Source: Eubacteriales bacterium (GTDB lineage Bacteria; Bacillota; Clostridia; Lachnospirales; Lachnospiraceae). From it: a stretch of 44,365 nt of DNA. The notes under the pieces are model-generated. The model made no database searches. It was not told the origin of the DNA and saw only the letters and a list, made by a program, of their open reading frames with translations. Positions 7,253 through 15,375 of this stretch are shown here, one piece after another (within the stretch, counting starts at the first letter, position 1; each line of letters begins with the position of its first letter). The position numbers were made by a program, and so were the translations under genes. The stretch covers positions 1 through 44,365 of the forward strand of contig JAUNHC010000041.1 in assembly GCA_030524175.1 (NCBI GenBank). The letters run 5' to 3'.

Positions 7253-9068
7253 TCTTCTGTCCTGCCTCCTGTATTAAGGGAAGCCGGATGTGCACTCTGG
7301 TATATTCTCCCGGCTCACTCTCTATTTTCACATTTCCTTCTGTTCCATAATACATTCTCATCCTGCTGATGGCATTTTCCATACCAATATGATTCCTGTC
7401 ACTACTCTCCGGAAAAATCCCCTGGTTCATCTGGTCTGTCATATTACGTTCAATCCCCTTGCCGTTGTCATATATGACTATCTGCAGATATCCCTTTTCC
7501 AATGTAATTGTCACAGACAAGAAGCAGTCATGTTTAATGCCTTCAAAGCCATGGATAATGGCGTTCTCCACAAAGGGCTGCAGCAGAAGCTTGTGGATTC
7601 TGCAATCCATCGCCTCCTGCTCCACATGGATTTCACAGGAAAATGCATTTTTCATCCTTGTCTGCTGAAGAAAGAGATACTTTTTCAGCCATTCCTGCTC
7701 CTGGCGTACTGTGACAATGCCGTTGCTGTTGTCAATACCATAGCGCAGAATATTAGCCAGAGCGTTGATAGAATTACTGATCTCATACTCTTCCTTGTCA
7801 ATGGCCATCCAGTTGATGGTATCCAGGGTATTGTACAGGAAATGAGGATTGATCTGCGCCTCCAGTGCTGCAATCTCTGCTGCCTTCTGCTTCTCTGCTG
7901 CTTCCTTTTCTTTCTCTATGGAATTTGACAGCCTTCCAAGCATTTTGTTAAACTCTCCGGAAATTGTCTCCACCTCTGAAGGCATTCTACTTTCCGTTTC
8001 CACCCGCACACTCAAATCTCCCTTTCCAGCTGTCTGCATCACCTTTGCCAGATTCTGGAGAGACCCGGTAAGACTACGGATGAGAAAAACAATGATCGCC
8101 GCAAGGGCAGCAAGAGAAACGCTTAAAACTACCATAAGAATTTTCTGCTGGTTTGACAAGCGTTCCATCACCACATTCTGGCTTGACACATTGACAATGT
8201 CCCAATTAAATTTCTCATCATGTACACTGTCCACTGCCACATATTTGTCCTTAAACTGTTCCAGTCCCTCCACAAATTCCTGATAACCTTGCCTGCGCTT
8301 TTTCTCATCTTTATTCCAATGGATCACCGGACTTGTCAGGTAGGTTTCCTCAGGATAGGAGACCATATTTCCCTGGGCATCCACAATAAAATTGTAGCTG
8401 TATTTCACATTTTCCTTGCTGCTGCACACGGAAGCAAGGAGTTCTTCATCCACACTTACCATAACAATGCCCAGCTTCTTATTCACATCACGGTAATCAA
8501 TAATACGGTGTCCCAGGTGAAACAGATAATGTGTTTCCGCACCAAGCTTAATCGCAGGCTGGGTGGAAAAGACATGGGTATCATTGTCTGAAGAAACCTC
8601 ATGATACAATTCTTCACTGGTATACCCGATATTGTCAAGCCAGGAACTTCGGGTACTGGAGCCTGTAAGAAGGTCGTAAAAGACAATCGTTCCGTTTTCC
8701 GTAAGAATGGTTATACTTTTTATGTATTCTTTTGTGTAAAAAAGGCCGTGTAAAGTCCTCCTAAGCTGGTTTTTGCTCACAGACACATTTTCACCGCGGT
8801 TGATCTTATCTATGAGGGACACAATGTCATCGTCTGTATATACCTGGAACAGGATATCCTCATAAGATTCCAGCCAGACATCAAGGCTGCCCCTTGCCTG
8901 CTGAAGATTGGCATGAGTCAGTTCTTTCACATGGTCGGCCACAATCTTAGATGTATTATAGTAAGAAAAAAGGTTCATAATGATCACAGGTATGATCGAC
9001 GTGACCAGAAAAGCAAAAAGCAATCTTGATTTCAGGCTCCATTTTCTTTTCTTTCTCTCTCCCCTCAC
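7233..9068 (-). CDS. YesM-type sensor histidine kinase
   Basis: 611 residues. One membrane segment (about 14-36), an extracellular Cache-like sensor region (about 40-305), a second membrane segment (about 309-331), a HAMP linker, then the His_kinase domain. That domain has the phospho-acceptor His409 in INPHFLYNTLD, followed by an ATPase domain (PFVENAIIHG; DNGKGI). This class senses extracellular sugars or binding-protein complexes and phosphorylates the neighbouring YesN-type regulator. The start is a GTG preceded by AAGGGGG at about 8 bases. A possible promoter (TAGAAT near 9095-9100) lies between the gene and the upstream terminator. Confidence 0.93.
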   Translation of the reverse strand: MRGERKKRKWSLKSRLLFAFLVTSIIPVIIMNLFSYYNTSKIVADHVKELTHANLQQARGSLDVWLESYEDILFQVYTDDDIVSLIDKINRGENVSVSKNQLRRTLHGLFYTKEYIKSITILTENGTIVFYDLLTGSSTRSSWLDNIGYTSEELYHEVSSDNDTHVFSTQPAIKLGAETHYLFHLGHRIIDYRDVNKKLGIVMVSVDEELLASVCSSKENVKYSYNFIVDAQGNMVSYPEETYLTSPVIHWNKDEKKRRQGYQEFVEGLEQFKDKYVAVDSVHDEKFNWDIVNVSSQNVVMERLSNQQKILMVVLSVSLAALAAIIVFLIRSLTGSLQNLAKVMQTAGKGDLSVRVETESRMPSEVETISGEFNKMLGRLSNSIEKEKEAAEKQKAAEIAALEAQINPHFLYNTLDTINWMAIDKEEYEISNSINALANILRYGIDNSNGIVTVRQEQEWLKKYLFLQQTRMKNAFSCEIHVEQEAMDCRIHKLLLQPFVENAIIHGFEGIKHDCFLSVTITLEKGYLQIVIYDNGKGIERNMTDQMNQGIFPESSDRNHIGMENAISRMRMYYGTEGNVKIESEPGEYTRVHIRLPLIQEAGQKNENCSD

Positions 9069-9127
9069 AGCCGTACCCCCTTGTCTTTTTTCTTATTCTA
9101 CCATTTTTATGTTTCTGTGAATACAGG

Positions 9128-9157
9128 AAAAGCCCCCGATTTAAACCGGGAGCTTTT
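9128..9157 (-). terminator. Intrinsic terminator after the xylulokinase operon
   Basis: On the minus strand an AAAAAGCTCCCGG arm pairs with TCGGGGGCTTTT (one mismatch) around a short AT-rich loop, and the second arm runs into a T stretch. It lies about 30 bases beyond the xylB stop and separates that operon from the kinase gene. Confidence 0.75.
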
Positions 9158-9187
9158 TCTCTTGATATAATACTGAGGTGACGTTGT

Positions 9188-10645
9188 TTAGAATAACGGT
9201 TTCATTGCCGGATACAATTTACGGAACTTCTGGTATTTCTCTTCATATTTGGCAACCAGCTCAGGTTCCGGTTCCACGGTGTCAACCACCTTGACAAGCT
9301 TCTTGCCGATGGTCTCCACATCCGGATAAGCACCGCAGCCTACTGCTGCCAGCATTGCACCGCCCATAGCAGGACCTTCCTCATTTTCCAGGACGTCAAC
9401 CTTAAGATTCATAACATTTGCTATGATACGCTTCCACAGCGGGCTCTTAGCTCCGCCGCCGCAGATTTTAGTGCGCTCGATCTTGATTCCCAGACTTCTT
9501 GCCACTTCCAGGGAATCTCTCAGGCCAAATGCAACGCCTTCCAGGACTGCCTGGGTCATGTCGGCCCTTGTAGTGTCCATGGACATACCGAAAAATACAG
9601 CTCTGGCATCCGGATTGTTGTGAGGAGAACGCTCGCCCATTAAATAGGGAAGATAAAATACATTGTTTTCTCCCAGATTCTTGATGGGCTCCTGCTCCTT
9701 AGCAAAGTCCTTGGTATCCAGAATTTCCTCTGCCCACCATTTATTGCAGGAAGCTGCACTGAGCATACAGCCCATGAGATGATAATATCCGTCTGCATGG
9801 TCAAAGGAGTGAAGGGCATTATTTTCATCCACGCCGAATTCACGGCTGGAAATAAATATAGTTCCTGAGGTTCCAAGGGAAATATTACACTGTCCGTCAC
9901 CTACCGTACCGGTTCCCACTGCTGCTGCAGCGTTGTCCCCTGCTCCGGCCGCAACCTTCACATCCCGGGAAAATCCAAGCTCCTGAGCTATCTCAGGTTT
10001 CAGGGTACCGACAATCTCCCAGCTCTCATAAAGTTTCGGAAGCTGTTCCTCCGTGATACCGCAGATTTCCAGCATCTCCTTAGACCAGCAGCGGTTCTTT
10101 ACGTCAAGAAGGAGCATTCCGGATGCATCGGATACGTCTGTACAGAAAGAACCGGACAGGCAGTATGCCAGATAATCCTTAGGCAGCATAATCTTCACGA
10201 TCTTCTTGAAATTCTCCGGCTCGTTTTTCTGCATCCAGAGGATCTTGGGGGCAGTAAACCCTGCAAAAGCAATATTAGCTGTATACTGGGAAAGCTTATC
10301 TTTCCCGATCACTGTATTTAAATAATCTGTCTCTTCTCCGGTACGTCCGTCGTTCCAGAGAATTGCCGGACGGATGACCTTATCATCCTTATCCAGCGTC
10401 ACAAGGCCGTGCATCTGACCGCCGAAGCTGATGCCTGCCACCTGTGATTTATCAATTCCTTCTGTCAGTTCCTTAATTCCTGCCATACTCTGGGCAAACC
10501 AGTCTTCCGGGTTCTGCTCAGACCAGCCTGGATGAGGAAAAAACAAAGGATACTCTTTTGATACAATATTGCAGATTTTTCCGGACTCCTCCATGAGCAG
10601 TAATTTCACAGCAGAAGTTCCCAAATCAACACCTATGTAGTACAT
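9188..10645 (-). CDS. xylB: Xylulokinase (FGGY family)
   Basis: 485 residues, the normal xylulokinase length. The N-terminal nucleotide-binding motif is GVDLGTSAVK. GGQMHG (75-80) carries the Met-His pair typical of xylulokinase, and LWNDGR follows at about 96-101. The catalytic Asp is in GAGDNAA, and the second FGGY signature is near GVAFGLRDSLEVA. It phosphorylates D-xylulose to xylulose 5-phosphate in the cytoplasm, for the pentose phosphate or phosphoketolase pathways. It is the last gene of an operon with an isomerase and a DUF4867 protein. A related ketopentose substrate cannot be excluded. Confidence 0.93.
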   Translation of the reverse strand: MYYIGVDLGTSAVKLLLMEESGKICNIVSKEYPLFFPHPGWSEQNPEDWFAQSMAGIKELTEGIDKSQVAGISFGGQMHGLVTLDKDDKVIRPAILWNDGRTGEETDYLNTVIGKDKLSQYTANIAFAGFTAPKILWMQKNEPENFKKIVKIMLPKDYLAYCLSGSFCTDVSDASGMLLLDVKNRCWSKEMLEICGITEEQLPKLYESWEIVGTLKPEIAQELGFSRDVKVAAGAGDNAAAAVGTGTVGDGQCNISLGTSGTIFISSREFGVDENNALHSFDHADGYYHLMGCMLSAASCNKWWAEEILDTKDFAKEQEPIKNLGENNVFYLPYLMGERSPHNNPDARAVFFGMSMDTTRADMTQAVLEGVAFGLRDSLEVARSLGIKIERTKICGGGAKSPLWKRIIANVMNLKVDVLENEEGPAMGGAMLAAVGCGAYPDVETIGKKLVKVVDTVEPEPELVAKYEEKYQKFRKLYPAMKPLF

Positions 10646-10697
10646 ATTACCTCCTGTGGCGCATTTTTACTGCGCCTGATATTCTGGACAGCCTGTC

Positions 10698-10742
10698 ATT
10701 GCCGTAATGCAGCCCATTTTCTGTGCTGTGCATTACGGCAAT
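10698..10742 (-). promoter_or_regulatory. Perfect 14-bp stem-loop between isomerase and xylB
   Basis: ATTGCCGTAATGCA (10698-10711) is an exact inverted repeat of TGCATTACGGCAAT (10729-10742) around a 17-base loop. It lies between two genes of the same operon and has no T run. The most likely role is mRNA processing or protection of the upstream isomerase message. Confidence 0.7.
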
Positions 10743-10753
10743 CATCCGGACTG

Positions 10754-12238
10754 TTATCTCCAAGGATTCTCTGTAGGATATCTCACCCCTGCAGGCTGGT
10801 TATATCCGATCTCTTCCACCGGAACGCCGATGTATTTGAATACTTCGTACAGAGCCTTACCGAAGTGTCCGAATGCAACAGCTCCGTGATGAGGATATCC
10901 GCCCTCGATCAGTACATGACGGTAGAAACGTCCCATTTCCGGAATTGCGAATACTCCGATTGCTCCGAAGGAACGTGTTGCAACAGGAAGTACCTCTCCG
11001 TGTGCAATGTATGCCCGCAGCTTATTGTCTGCTGTGCTCTGGAGACGGTAGAAGGTGATGTCTCCAGGTACGATATCTCCTTCCAGTGTTCCCTGTGTCA
11101 CTTCTTCAGGAAGTGCTCTTGCCATGATCATCTGATACTTCATCTCGCAGGAAGACAGTTTGCTGGATGCAGTATTTCCGCAGTGGAATCCCATGAAGGT
11201 GTCATGGTGTGTATAGTCATATTTGCCCTTGATGTCATTTTCATACATATCCTTAGGAACGGTATTGTTGATGTCAAGAAGGGTAACAGTATCATTACTT
11301 ACTACTGTTCCGATGAATTCACTCAGTGCTCCGTAAATATCAACTTCACAGGATACAGGGATTCCCTGGGCTGCAAGGCGGCTGTTTACATAACACGGTA
11401 CGAATCCAAACTGTGTCTGGAAAGCCGGCCAGCATTTTCCGGCGATGGTAACGTATTTACGGTATCCCTTATGCTCCTCAACCCAGTCTTTTAATGTCAG
11501 TTCATACTGAGCAAGTTTTTCCAGGATTTCCGGTTTCTTATTTCCGGCGCCAAGCTCTTCTTCCATCTCTTTCACAACTGCAGGGATTCTCTCATCTCCC
11601 GCATGTTTGTTGAAAGCTTCGAACAGGTCAAGCTCAGAGTTTTCTTCAATTTCAACACCAAGGTTGTACAGCTGTTTGATAGGTGCGTTACATGCAAGGA
11701 AGTTCAGAGGACGAGGTCCAAAGCTGATGATCTTCAGGTTGCTCAATCCTTCAATTGCTTTTGCGATAGGAATGAACTCATGGATCATGTCTGCACATTC
11801 CTCTGCATCACCTACCGGATATTCCGGGATATATGCATTTACATTGCGCAGTTTCAGGTTGTAGCTTGCATTGAGCATACCGCAGTAAGCATCTCCGCGG
11901 CCCTGGATCAGATTGTCACCGGACTCCTCTGCTGCTGCGATGAACATTTTCGGTCCGTCAAAATGTTTTGCTAACAGAGTCTCGGAAATCTCAGGTCCAA
12001 AGTTTCCAAGATAAACTGCAAGGGCATTACATCCGGCATTCTTGATGTCTTCCAGAGCCTGTACCATATGGATTTCGCTTTCCACGATACATACAGGGCA
12101 CTCGTAGATTTCTGCTGCGTCATATTTCTTTGTGTAAGCCTCTACAAGGGCTTTTCTTCTGTTAACAGACAGGCTTTCCGGGAAACAGTCCCTACTCACT
12201 GCAACGATTCCGATTTTAATTTCAGGCATGTTATTCAT
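10754..12238 (-). CDS. L-fucose/L-arabinose isomerase family protein
   Basis: 494 residues, somewhat shorter than true L-fucose isomerase (about 590). The metal ligands expected in that family appear as Glu298 in CEVDIYGAL, Asp322 in LLDINNT and a His in PHHGAVAFGH (450-451). The family interconverts aldoses and ketoses; known members act on L-fucose, D-arabinose or L-arabinose. Its product is presumably the substrate of the XylB-type kinase downstream, which would imply an aldopentose giving xylulose. That is inference, since no classical xylose isomerase is in the window. ATG at 12238 has GGAG 8 bases upstream. Confidence 0.85.
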   Translation of the reverse strand: MNNMPEIKIGIVAVSRDCFPESLSVNRRKALVEAYTKKYDAAEIYECPVCIVESEIHMVQALEDIKNAGCNALAVYLGNFGPEISETLLAKHFDGPKMFIAAAEESGDNLIQGRGDAYCGMLNASYNLKLRNVNAYIPEYPVGDAEECADMIHEFIPIAKAIEGLSNLKIISFGPRPLNFLACNAPIKQLYNLGVEIEENSELDLFEAFNKHAGDERIPAVVKEMEEELGAGNKKPEILEKLAQYELTLKDWVEEHKGYRKYVTIAGKCWPAFQTQFGFVPCYVNSRLAAQGIPVSCEVDIYGALSEFIGTVVSNDTVTLLDINNTVPKDMYENDIKGKYDYTHHDTFMGFHCGNTASSKLSSCEMKYQMIMARALPEEVTQGTLEGDIVPGDITFYRLQSTADNKLRAYIAHGEVLPVATRSFGAIGVFAIPEMGRFYRHVLIEGGYPHHGAVAFGHFGKALYEVFKYIGVPVEEIGYNQPAGVRYPTENPWR

Positions 12239-12282
12239 GATATCTTCTCCTTTTTATATGTTTATTGTTTACGTATCCTATC

Positions 12283-12900
12283 TTAGCTGAGTGTAATATT
12301 CTCTCCCCGCAGACCGTTGAAGGCGCCCTGGATCTCTGCTTCCTCGTGGGCAACCAGCCATTTGTTTTTCGCTGTCATCAGCTTGTCTTCACCCTCTGAT
12401 GCTGTCTGGAAGGTGAGTTCCGTATTGGTTCCCTGGGGGAGCACCACTACACACTGGAAACCGCCGTCATTCACATGGCAGGGAGCATAGTGCAGGGTGG
12501 TGGCATAGACTTCGATGGCTGTGCCTGCCGGTACAAGAAATGCCTCAATTTTTGAGGTGTCATATGTATAATCATCTTCTATATCCTGCTGCCAGCCTAT
12601 CAGCAGCACCAGATCTGTCACTGCCACATTTACCTCAGAGCTTCTGTGATATTCCACCGCATTGAGTTTTTTGTTATGTCCGTTACAGTAGCCTATCTGG
12701 ATAGGCAGGCCCCCATACGCCTTATTCTGCAGATCCTTTGCAATATCCAGTGCCTCCAGCTCTTCTACAGATGGAACATATACCACATCCTCGGGAACGG
12801 GTGTATGCTTCATCTCCCGTAAAAGGCCGCTGAGATCATATCCCCCCAAAACCTTTCCGTATTTGCGGAAAGACGCGTCTGCTACATTCTGAATTTTCAC
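12283..12900 (-). CDS. DUF4867 family protein, cupin-like
   Basis: 205 residues, recognised as the DUF4867 family, which has no established function that I know of. It carries what could be cupin metal-binding motifs: EYHRSSEV in the middle, and HYAPCHVNDGGFQCVVVLP later in a beta-rich region. The Glu/His pattern resembles cupin sugar isomerases and epimerases, so it may act on the same sugar as its neighbours, for example by interconverting anomers or epimers. It is first in the structural operon, with a GTG start at 12900 and AGGAGG 7 bases before it. Confidence 0.8.
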   Translation of the reverse strand: MKIQNVADASFRKYGKVLGGYDLSGLLREMKHTPVPEDVVYVPSVEELEALDIAKDLQNKAYGGLPIQIGYCNGHNKKLNAVEYHRSSEVNVAVTDLVLLIGWQQDIEDDYTYDTSKIEAFLVPAGTAIEVYATTLHYAPCHVNDGGFQCVVVLPQGTNTELTFQTASEGEDKLMTAKNKWLVAHEEAEIQGAFNGLRGENITLS

Positions 12901-12949
12901 CTTTCTGCCTCCTTTTCCTATCTGGAAATTTTTCGTTCATGATGGGAAA

Positions 12950-12955
12950 AGTATA
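12950..12955 (-). promoter_or_regulatory. Predicted -10 element for the DUF4867-isomerase-xylB operon
   Basis: TATACT on the minus strand lies about 50 bases before the DUF4867 start. No good -35 is seen 16-18 bases upstream, which fits a promoter needing the AraC-type activator encoded immediately upstream. A small TTTCC/GGAAA inverted repeat (12914-12928) lies next to the ribosome site. Confidence 0.45.
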
Positions 12956-12991
12956 GCACAGGGCTTATGCTTTTTTCGCCGGATTTCTTGT

Positions 12992-13870
12992 CTAATCTAT
13001 AGCACTTTTTTGACCTTTTTTAATATCTTCTTTTTCCTTGGCACTCTTCTCCCTGTTCTTCCTCTGCACTGCGCTTGGGAGTATCCCGTAGCGTTTCTGA
13101 AACTCCTTGGAAAAGGCACGGCTGCTGCTGAATCCATGGTCCAGGGCAATCTGGCTGATGGTGTGCCCTGTGTTCAAAAGTTCCCTGTAGGCATAGGCCA
13201 TGCGGATATCCTGGAGATATGACTTGTAATTGACCTTTGCATATTTGCGGAACATACGGGACAGATAAGCCTCAGAATAGCCGAACATGGAAGCCAGCTC
13301 CGACAGCTTTAGATCCTCTCTGTAATGCTCCCGCATGTAAGTGGTTATTTTTGACAAAGCGTCCAGCCGGCGGCTGTGACGGATTTCCTTCTCTCCCGCC
13401 TCTGTGAGACGGTAGCAATTTACCAGATAATAAAGGATTTCATAATAGGAGGCCCGTATTTTGAATTCATAGCCAACCTCCTTGTCTGTGTAAATCTTGT
13501 ACATGTGCTGAATGAGCTGAGTGATACGCCTGTCATTGGGATTGGCACCGCTGGAAAACCGGATAAACCTCTGGGCTGTAAAATAATCCTCAAATTGTTT
13601 CAGAGGGATCTGCAGCACCACTGTCTGATTTTCCTTAGGTGCATGTATGGAGTGTATTTCATTGGAATTTATGATGATCAAGTCACCTGCCTTCAGGGGA
13701 TGCTCCTCCTCGTTTAAATAAAAGGATAAAGCGCCCCCCAGAACTGCAAATATTTCTATTGAAGTGTGCCAGTGCTTCTCCCTCACATAACTTCCCCTTC
13801 CCCCTTCAAACAGGAATAATTTAAAGGGCAGACCTTCATTTGGTATGATCAATTCATGCTGGAATTCCAT
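12992..13870 (-). CDS. AraC family transcriptional regulator with cupin sensor domain
   Basis: 292 residues. The N-terminal half is an AraC-type cupin domain (about 10-110), with KHWHTSIEIFAVLGG and GDLIIINSNEIHSI as its two signature strands. The C-terminal 100 residues hold two helix-turn-helix motifs (LSELASMFGYSEAYLSRMFRK and ISQIALDHGFSSSRAFSKEFQ). It probably binds a sugar and controls the DUF4867-isomerase-xylB operon that begins 91 bases downstream. ATG at 13870 follows GGGAGG by about 8 bases. Confidence 0.9.
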   Translation of the reverse strand: MEFQHELIIPNEGLPFKLFLFEGGRGSYVREKHWHTSIEIFAVLGGALSFYLNEEEHPLKAGDLIIINSNEIHSIHAPKENQTVVLQIPLKQFEDYFTAQRFIRFSSGANPNDRRITQLIQHMYKIYTDKEVGYEFKIRASYYEILYYLVNCYRLTEAGEKEIRHSRRLDALSKITTYMREHYREDLKLSELASMFGYSEAYLSRMFRKYAKVNYKSYLQDIRMAYAYRELLNTGHTISQIALDHGFSSSRAFSKEFQKRYGILPSAVQRKNREKSAKEKEDIKKGQKSAID

Positions 13871-13978
13871 GGGGAACCTCCCTTCTTGCTTATCATCTGT
13901 GTATGGTCATTTCAATAAAACCAAAAATTGCAGTATCATCCTGTGCCTGTTTTTCATTACGTATGGCATGTTACTACC

Positions 13979-14007
13979 AGTATATAAAAATAGAGGATAA
14001 TAAACAA
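13979..14007 (-). promoter_or_regulatory. Predicted promoter of the AraC regulator gene
   Basis: TTGTTT (14002-14007) and TATACT (13979-13984) on the minus strand are 17 bases apart, about 110 bases before the AraC start. The rest of the 13871-14040 gap shows no clear structure. Confidence 0.45.
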
Positions 14008-14040
14008 GAGTGAGAATCCGGTCATCCTGCAGTATTATGT

Positions 14041-14073
14041 AAAAAAAGTTACTGGCCGCTACGGACCAGTAAC
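14041..14073 (-). terminator. Intrinsic terminator of the adaptor/MacB-like operon
   Basis: On the minus strand GTTACTGG pairs with CCAGTAAC, extended inward by CCG/CGG around a tiny loop, and is followed by seven T residues. It lies 28 bases past the stop of the last gene (14101) and shows that no further gene, such as an ATPase, follows in the operon. Confidence 0.92.
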
Positions 14074-14100
14074 ACGCTTCGCCATATACAGAAATTATGC

Positions 14101-15375
14101 TTACTGCGTTTCTTCTTGGATTTTATATTCCAGATACTTCATGATAAAGCAGGCCGGTATCAGCATCCACAGAATCCTGTTGTCAGCCAGGCTGACACTG
14201 CTCTGCATATTTACGGCGAAAAACAAATATGTGACCACCATAGAACCTGCTGCCGCAGTCCAAAGAAATACGCTGTTTTTGATCTCAAGCCTACTGAGGG
14301 AAAGACAGCCAAGAAGCCCTGCAGCAATGCTGTACCCTCCTGCCTTCAGGAAATTGCGGTAATCAAACAGGGCCATTTCACTTTTCCCTGTTTTCATGAG
14401 TAAGGAAAGATGCTGCTCTGTACGCTTCCAAAGGCCGGACCAAAAGTCAAAATCAGACCACATGGAAGGGAGCATTGTCCTTGGAATTTTAATATGGATA
14501 TCCAGAATCCAGATACCTGCCCCAGCACTTATAACTGCCCCAAGAAAGAGCAGGGGTACCCCCAAAGCAGGGTTTAAACTGCTTTTTCTCATTCTTCTGA
14601 CCATTTGCAGCCACACGGCAAAATAAATGAGGAAAGGAATTGCATATATCATGAATTGCGCCCATTGATGATATAGATGAAAAGACAGGATGTCACCCTG
14701 GATTCCGGTCTGTTCTGTAAAAATAGCCAAGCCTTCATCCGGCTCTGTTCCTTCGGCTGTTTTTACAGAAAGCTTATCCAGCTCTGCTCCCGGATTTAAG
14801 GAAGCAGTCACCAGCATCACCGGATCTTCACAGTTTAACGTCCCTTGTACCTGGAACTCATCTTCTCCAAGTTCTATTTTCTGTCCAAAACCATCAGCGT
14901 TTCCAAATAATTCTAAAGCAAGTGCAGGACTTATAAGGCAGACTTTCTCTCTGCCCCGTGACGGCACTTTCCCCTCACCTCCGCCCGGAATATATCCTTC
15001 ATCCCCCAAAGTCTCACTGCTGCTGAAAATAATACGTGAATCCCCGCAGACTGTGACCAGAGCGGCGGCAGTGCTCCTGTTCAATTCACGGCTGCTCACA
15101 CTGGTTCCAGGCAATTCTCCCCAAATGACAAATTCCACAGGCTCCATACTGCTCTTACTGGTATCCATCCCACTATTATCAGACTCCTGTCCATTGACTT
15201 TCTGTACGGCCAGCAATTCATATCCTGCCTTAGTATCATATGCATCCTTTAACTGGAGAGTACGGACATTTTCTCTTTCTTCCCCTTCTTTTCCATAGAG
15301 AAATGCCATGGCAATACACAAAAGACAGGCAAATGACAGTATCACACGAAGAATCTGTTCCCGCTGCCTGTTCAT
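14101..15375 (-). CDS. Membrane protein with MacB-like periplasmic core domain, no ATPase
   Basis: 424 residues. One membrane segment near 9-27, an extracytoplasmic domain (about 28-238), then about five more segments (near 240-260, 273-293, 350-370, 373-395, 400-418). The sequence ISPALALELFGNADGFGQKI followed by FQVQGTL matches the end of MacB/FtsX-type core domains. In known systems such permeases work with an ABC ATPase and an adaptor to export peptides or transmit force. Here the adaptor is present (4-base overlap, ATGA) but no ATPase gene is in the operon, and the membrane topology is not the usual 1+3 FtsX arrangement. The function is unknown. Confidence 0.75.
   Translation of the reverse strand: MNRQREQILRVILSFACLLCIAMAFLYGKEGEERENVRTLQLKDAYDTKAGYELLAVQKVNGQESDNSGMDTSKSSMEPVEFVIWGELPGTSVSSRELNRSTAAALVTVCGDSRIIFSSSETLGDEGYIPGGGEGKVPSRGREKVCLISPALALELFGNADGFGQKIELGEDEFQVQGTLNCEDPVMLVTASLNPGAELDKLSVKTAEGTEPDEGLAIFTEQTGIQGDILSFHLYHQWAQFMIYAIPFLIYFAVWLQMVRRMRKSSLNPALGVPLLFLGAVISAGAGIWILDIHIKIPRTMLPSMWSDFDFWSGLWKRTEQHLSLLMKTGKSEMALFDYRNFLKAGGYSIAAGLLGCLSLSRLEIKNSVFLWTAAAGSMVVTYLFFAVNMQSSVSLADNRILWMLIPACFIMKYLEYKIQEETQ

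Noticed and set aside
7290-7928. A 212-codon plus-strand frame opposite the first sensor kinase
   Set aside because: It is antisense to the conserved kinase domain, and its composition follows the complementary codon pattern of that gene.
14690-15298. A 202-codon plus-strand frame opposite the MacB-core-like gene
   Set aside because: It is rich in Ser and Pro, as expected of an antisense shadow; the minus-strand gene has a start overlap with its operon partner and recognisable motifs.
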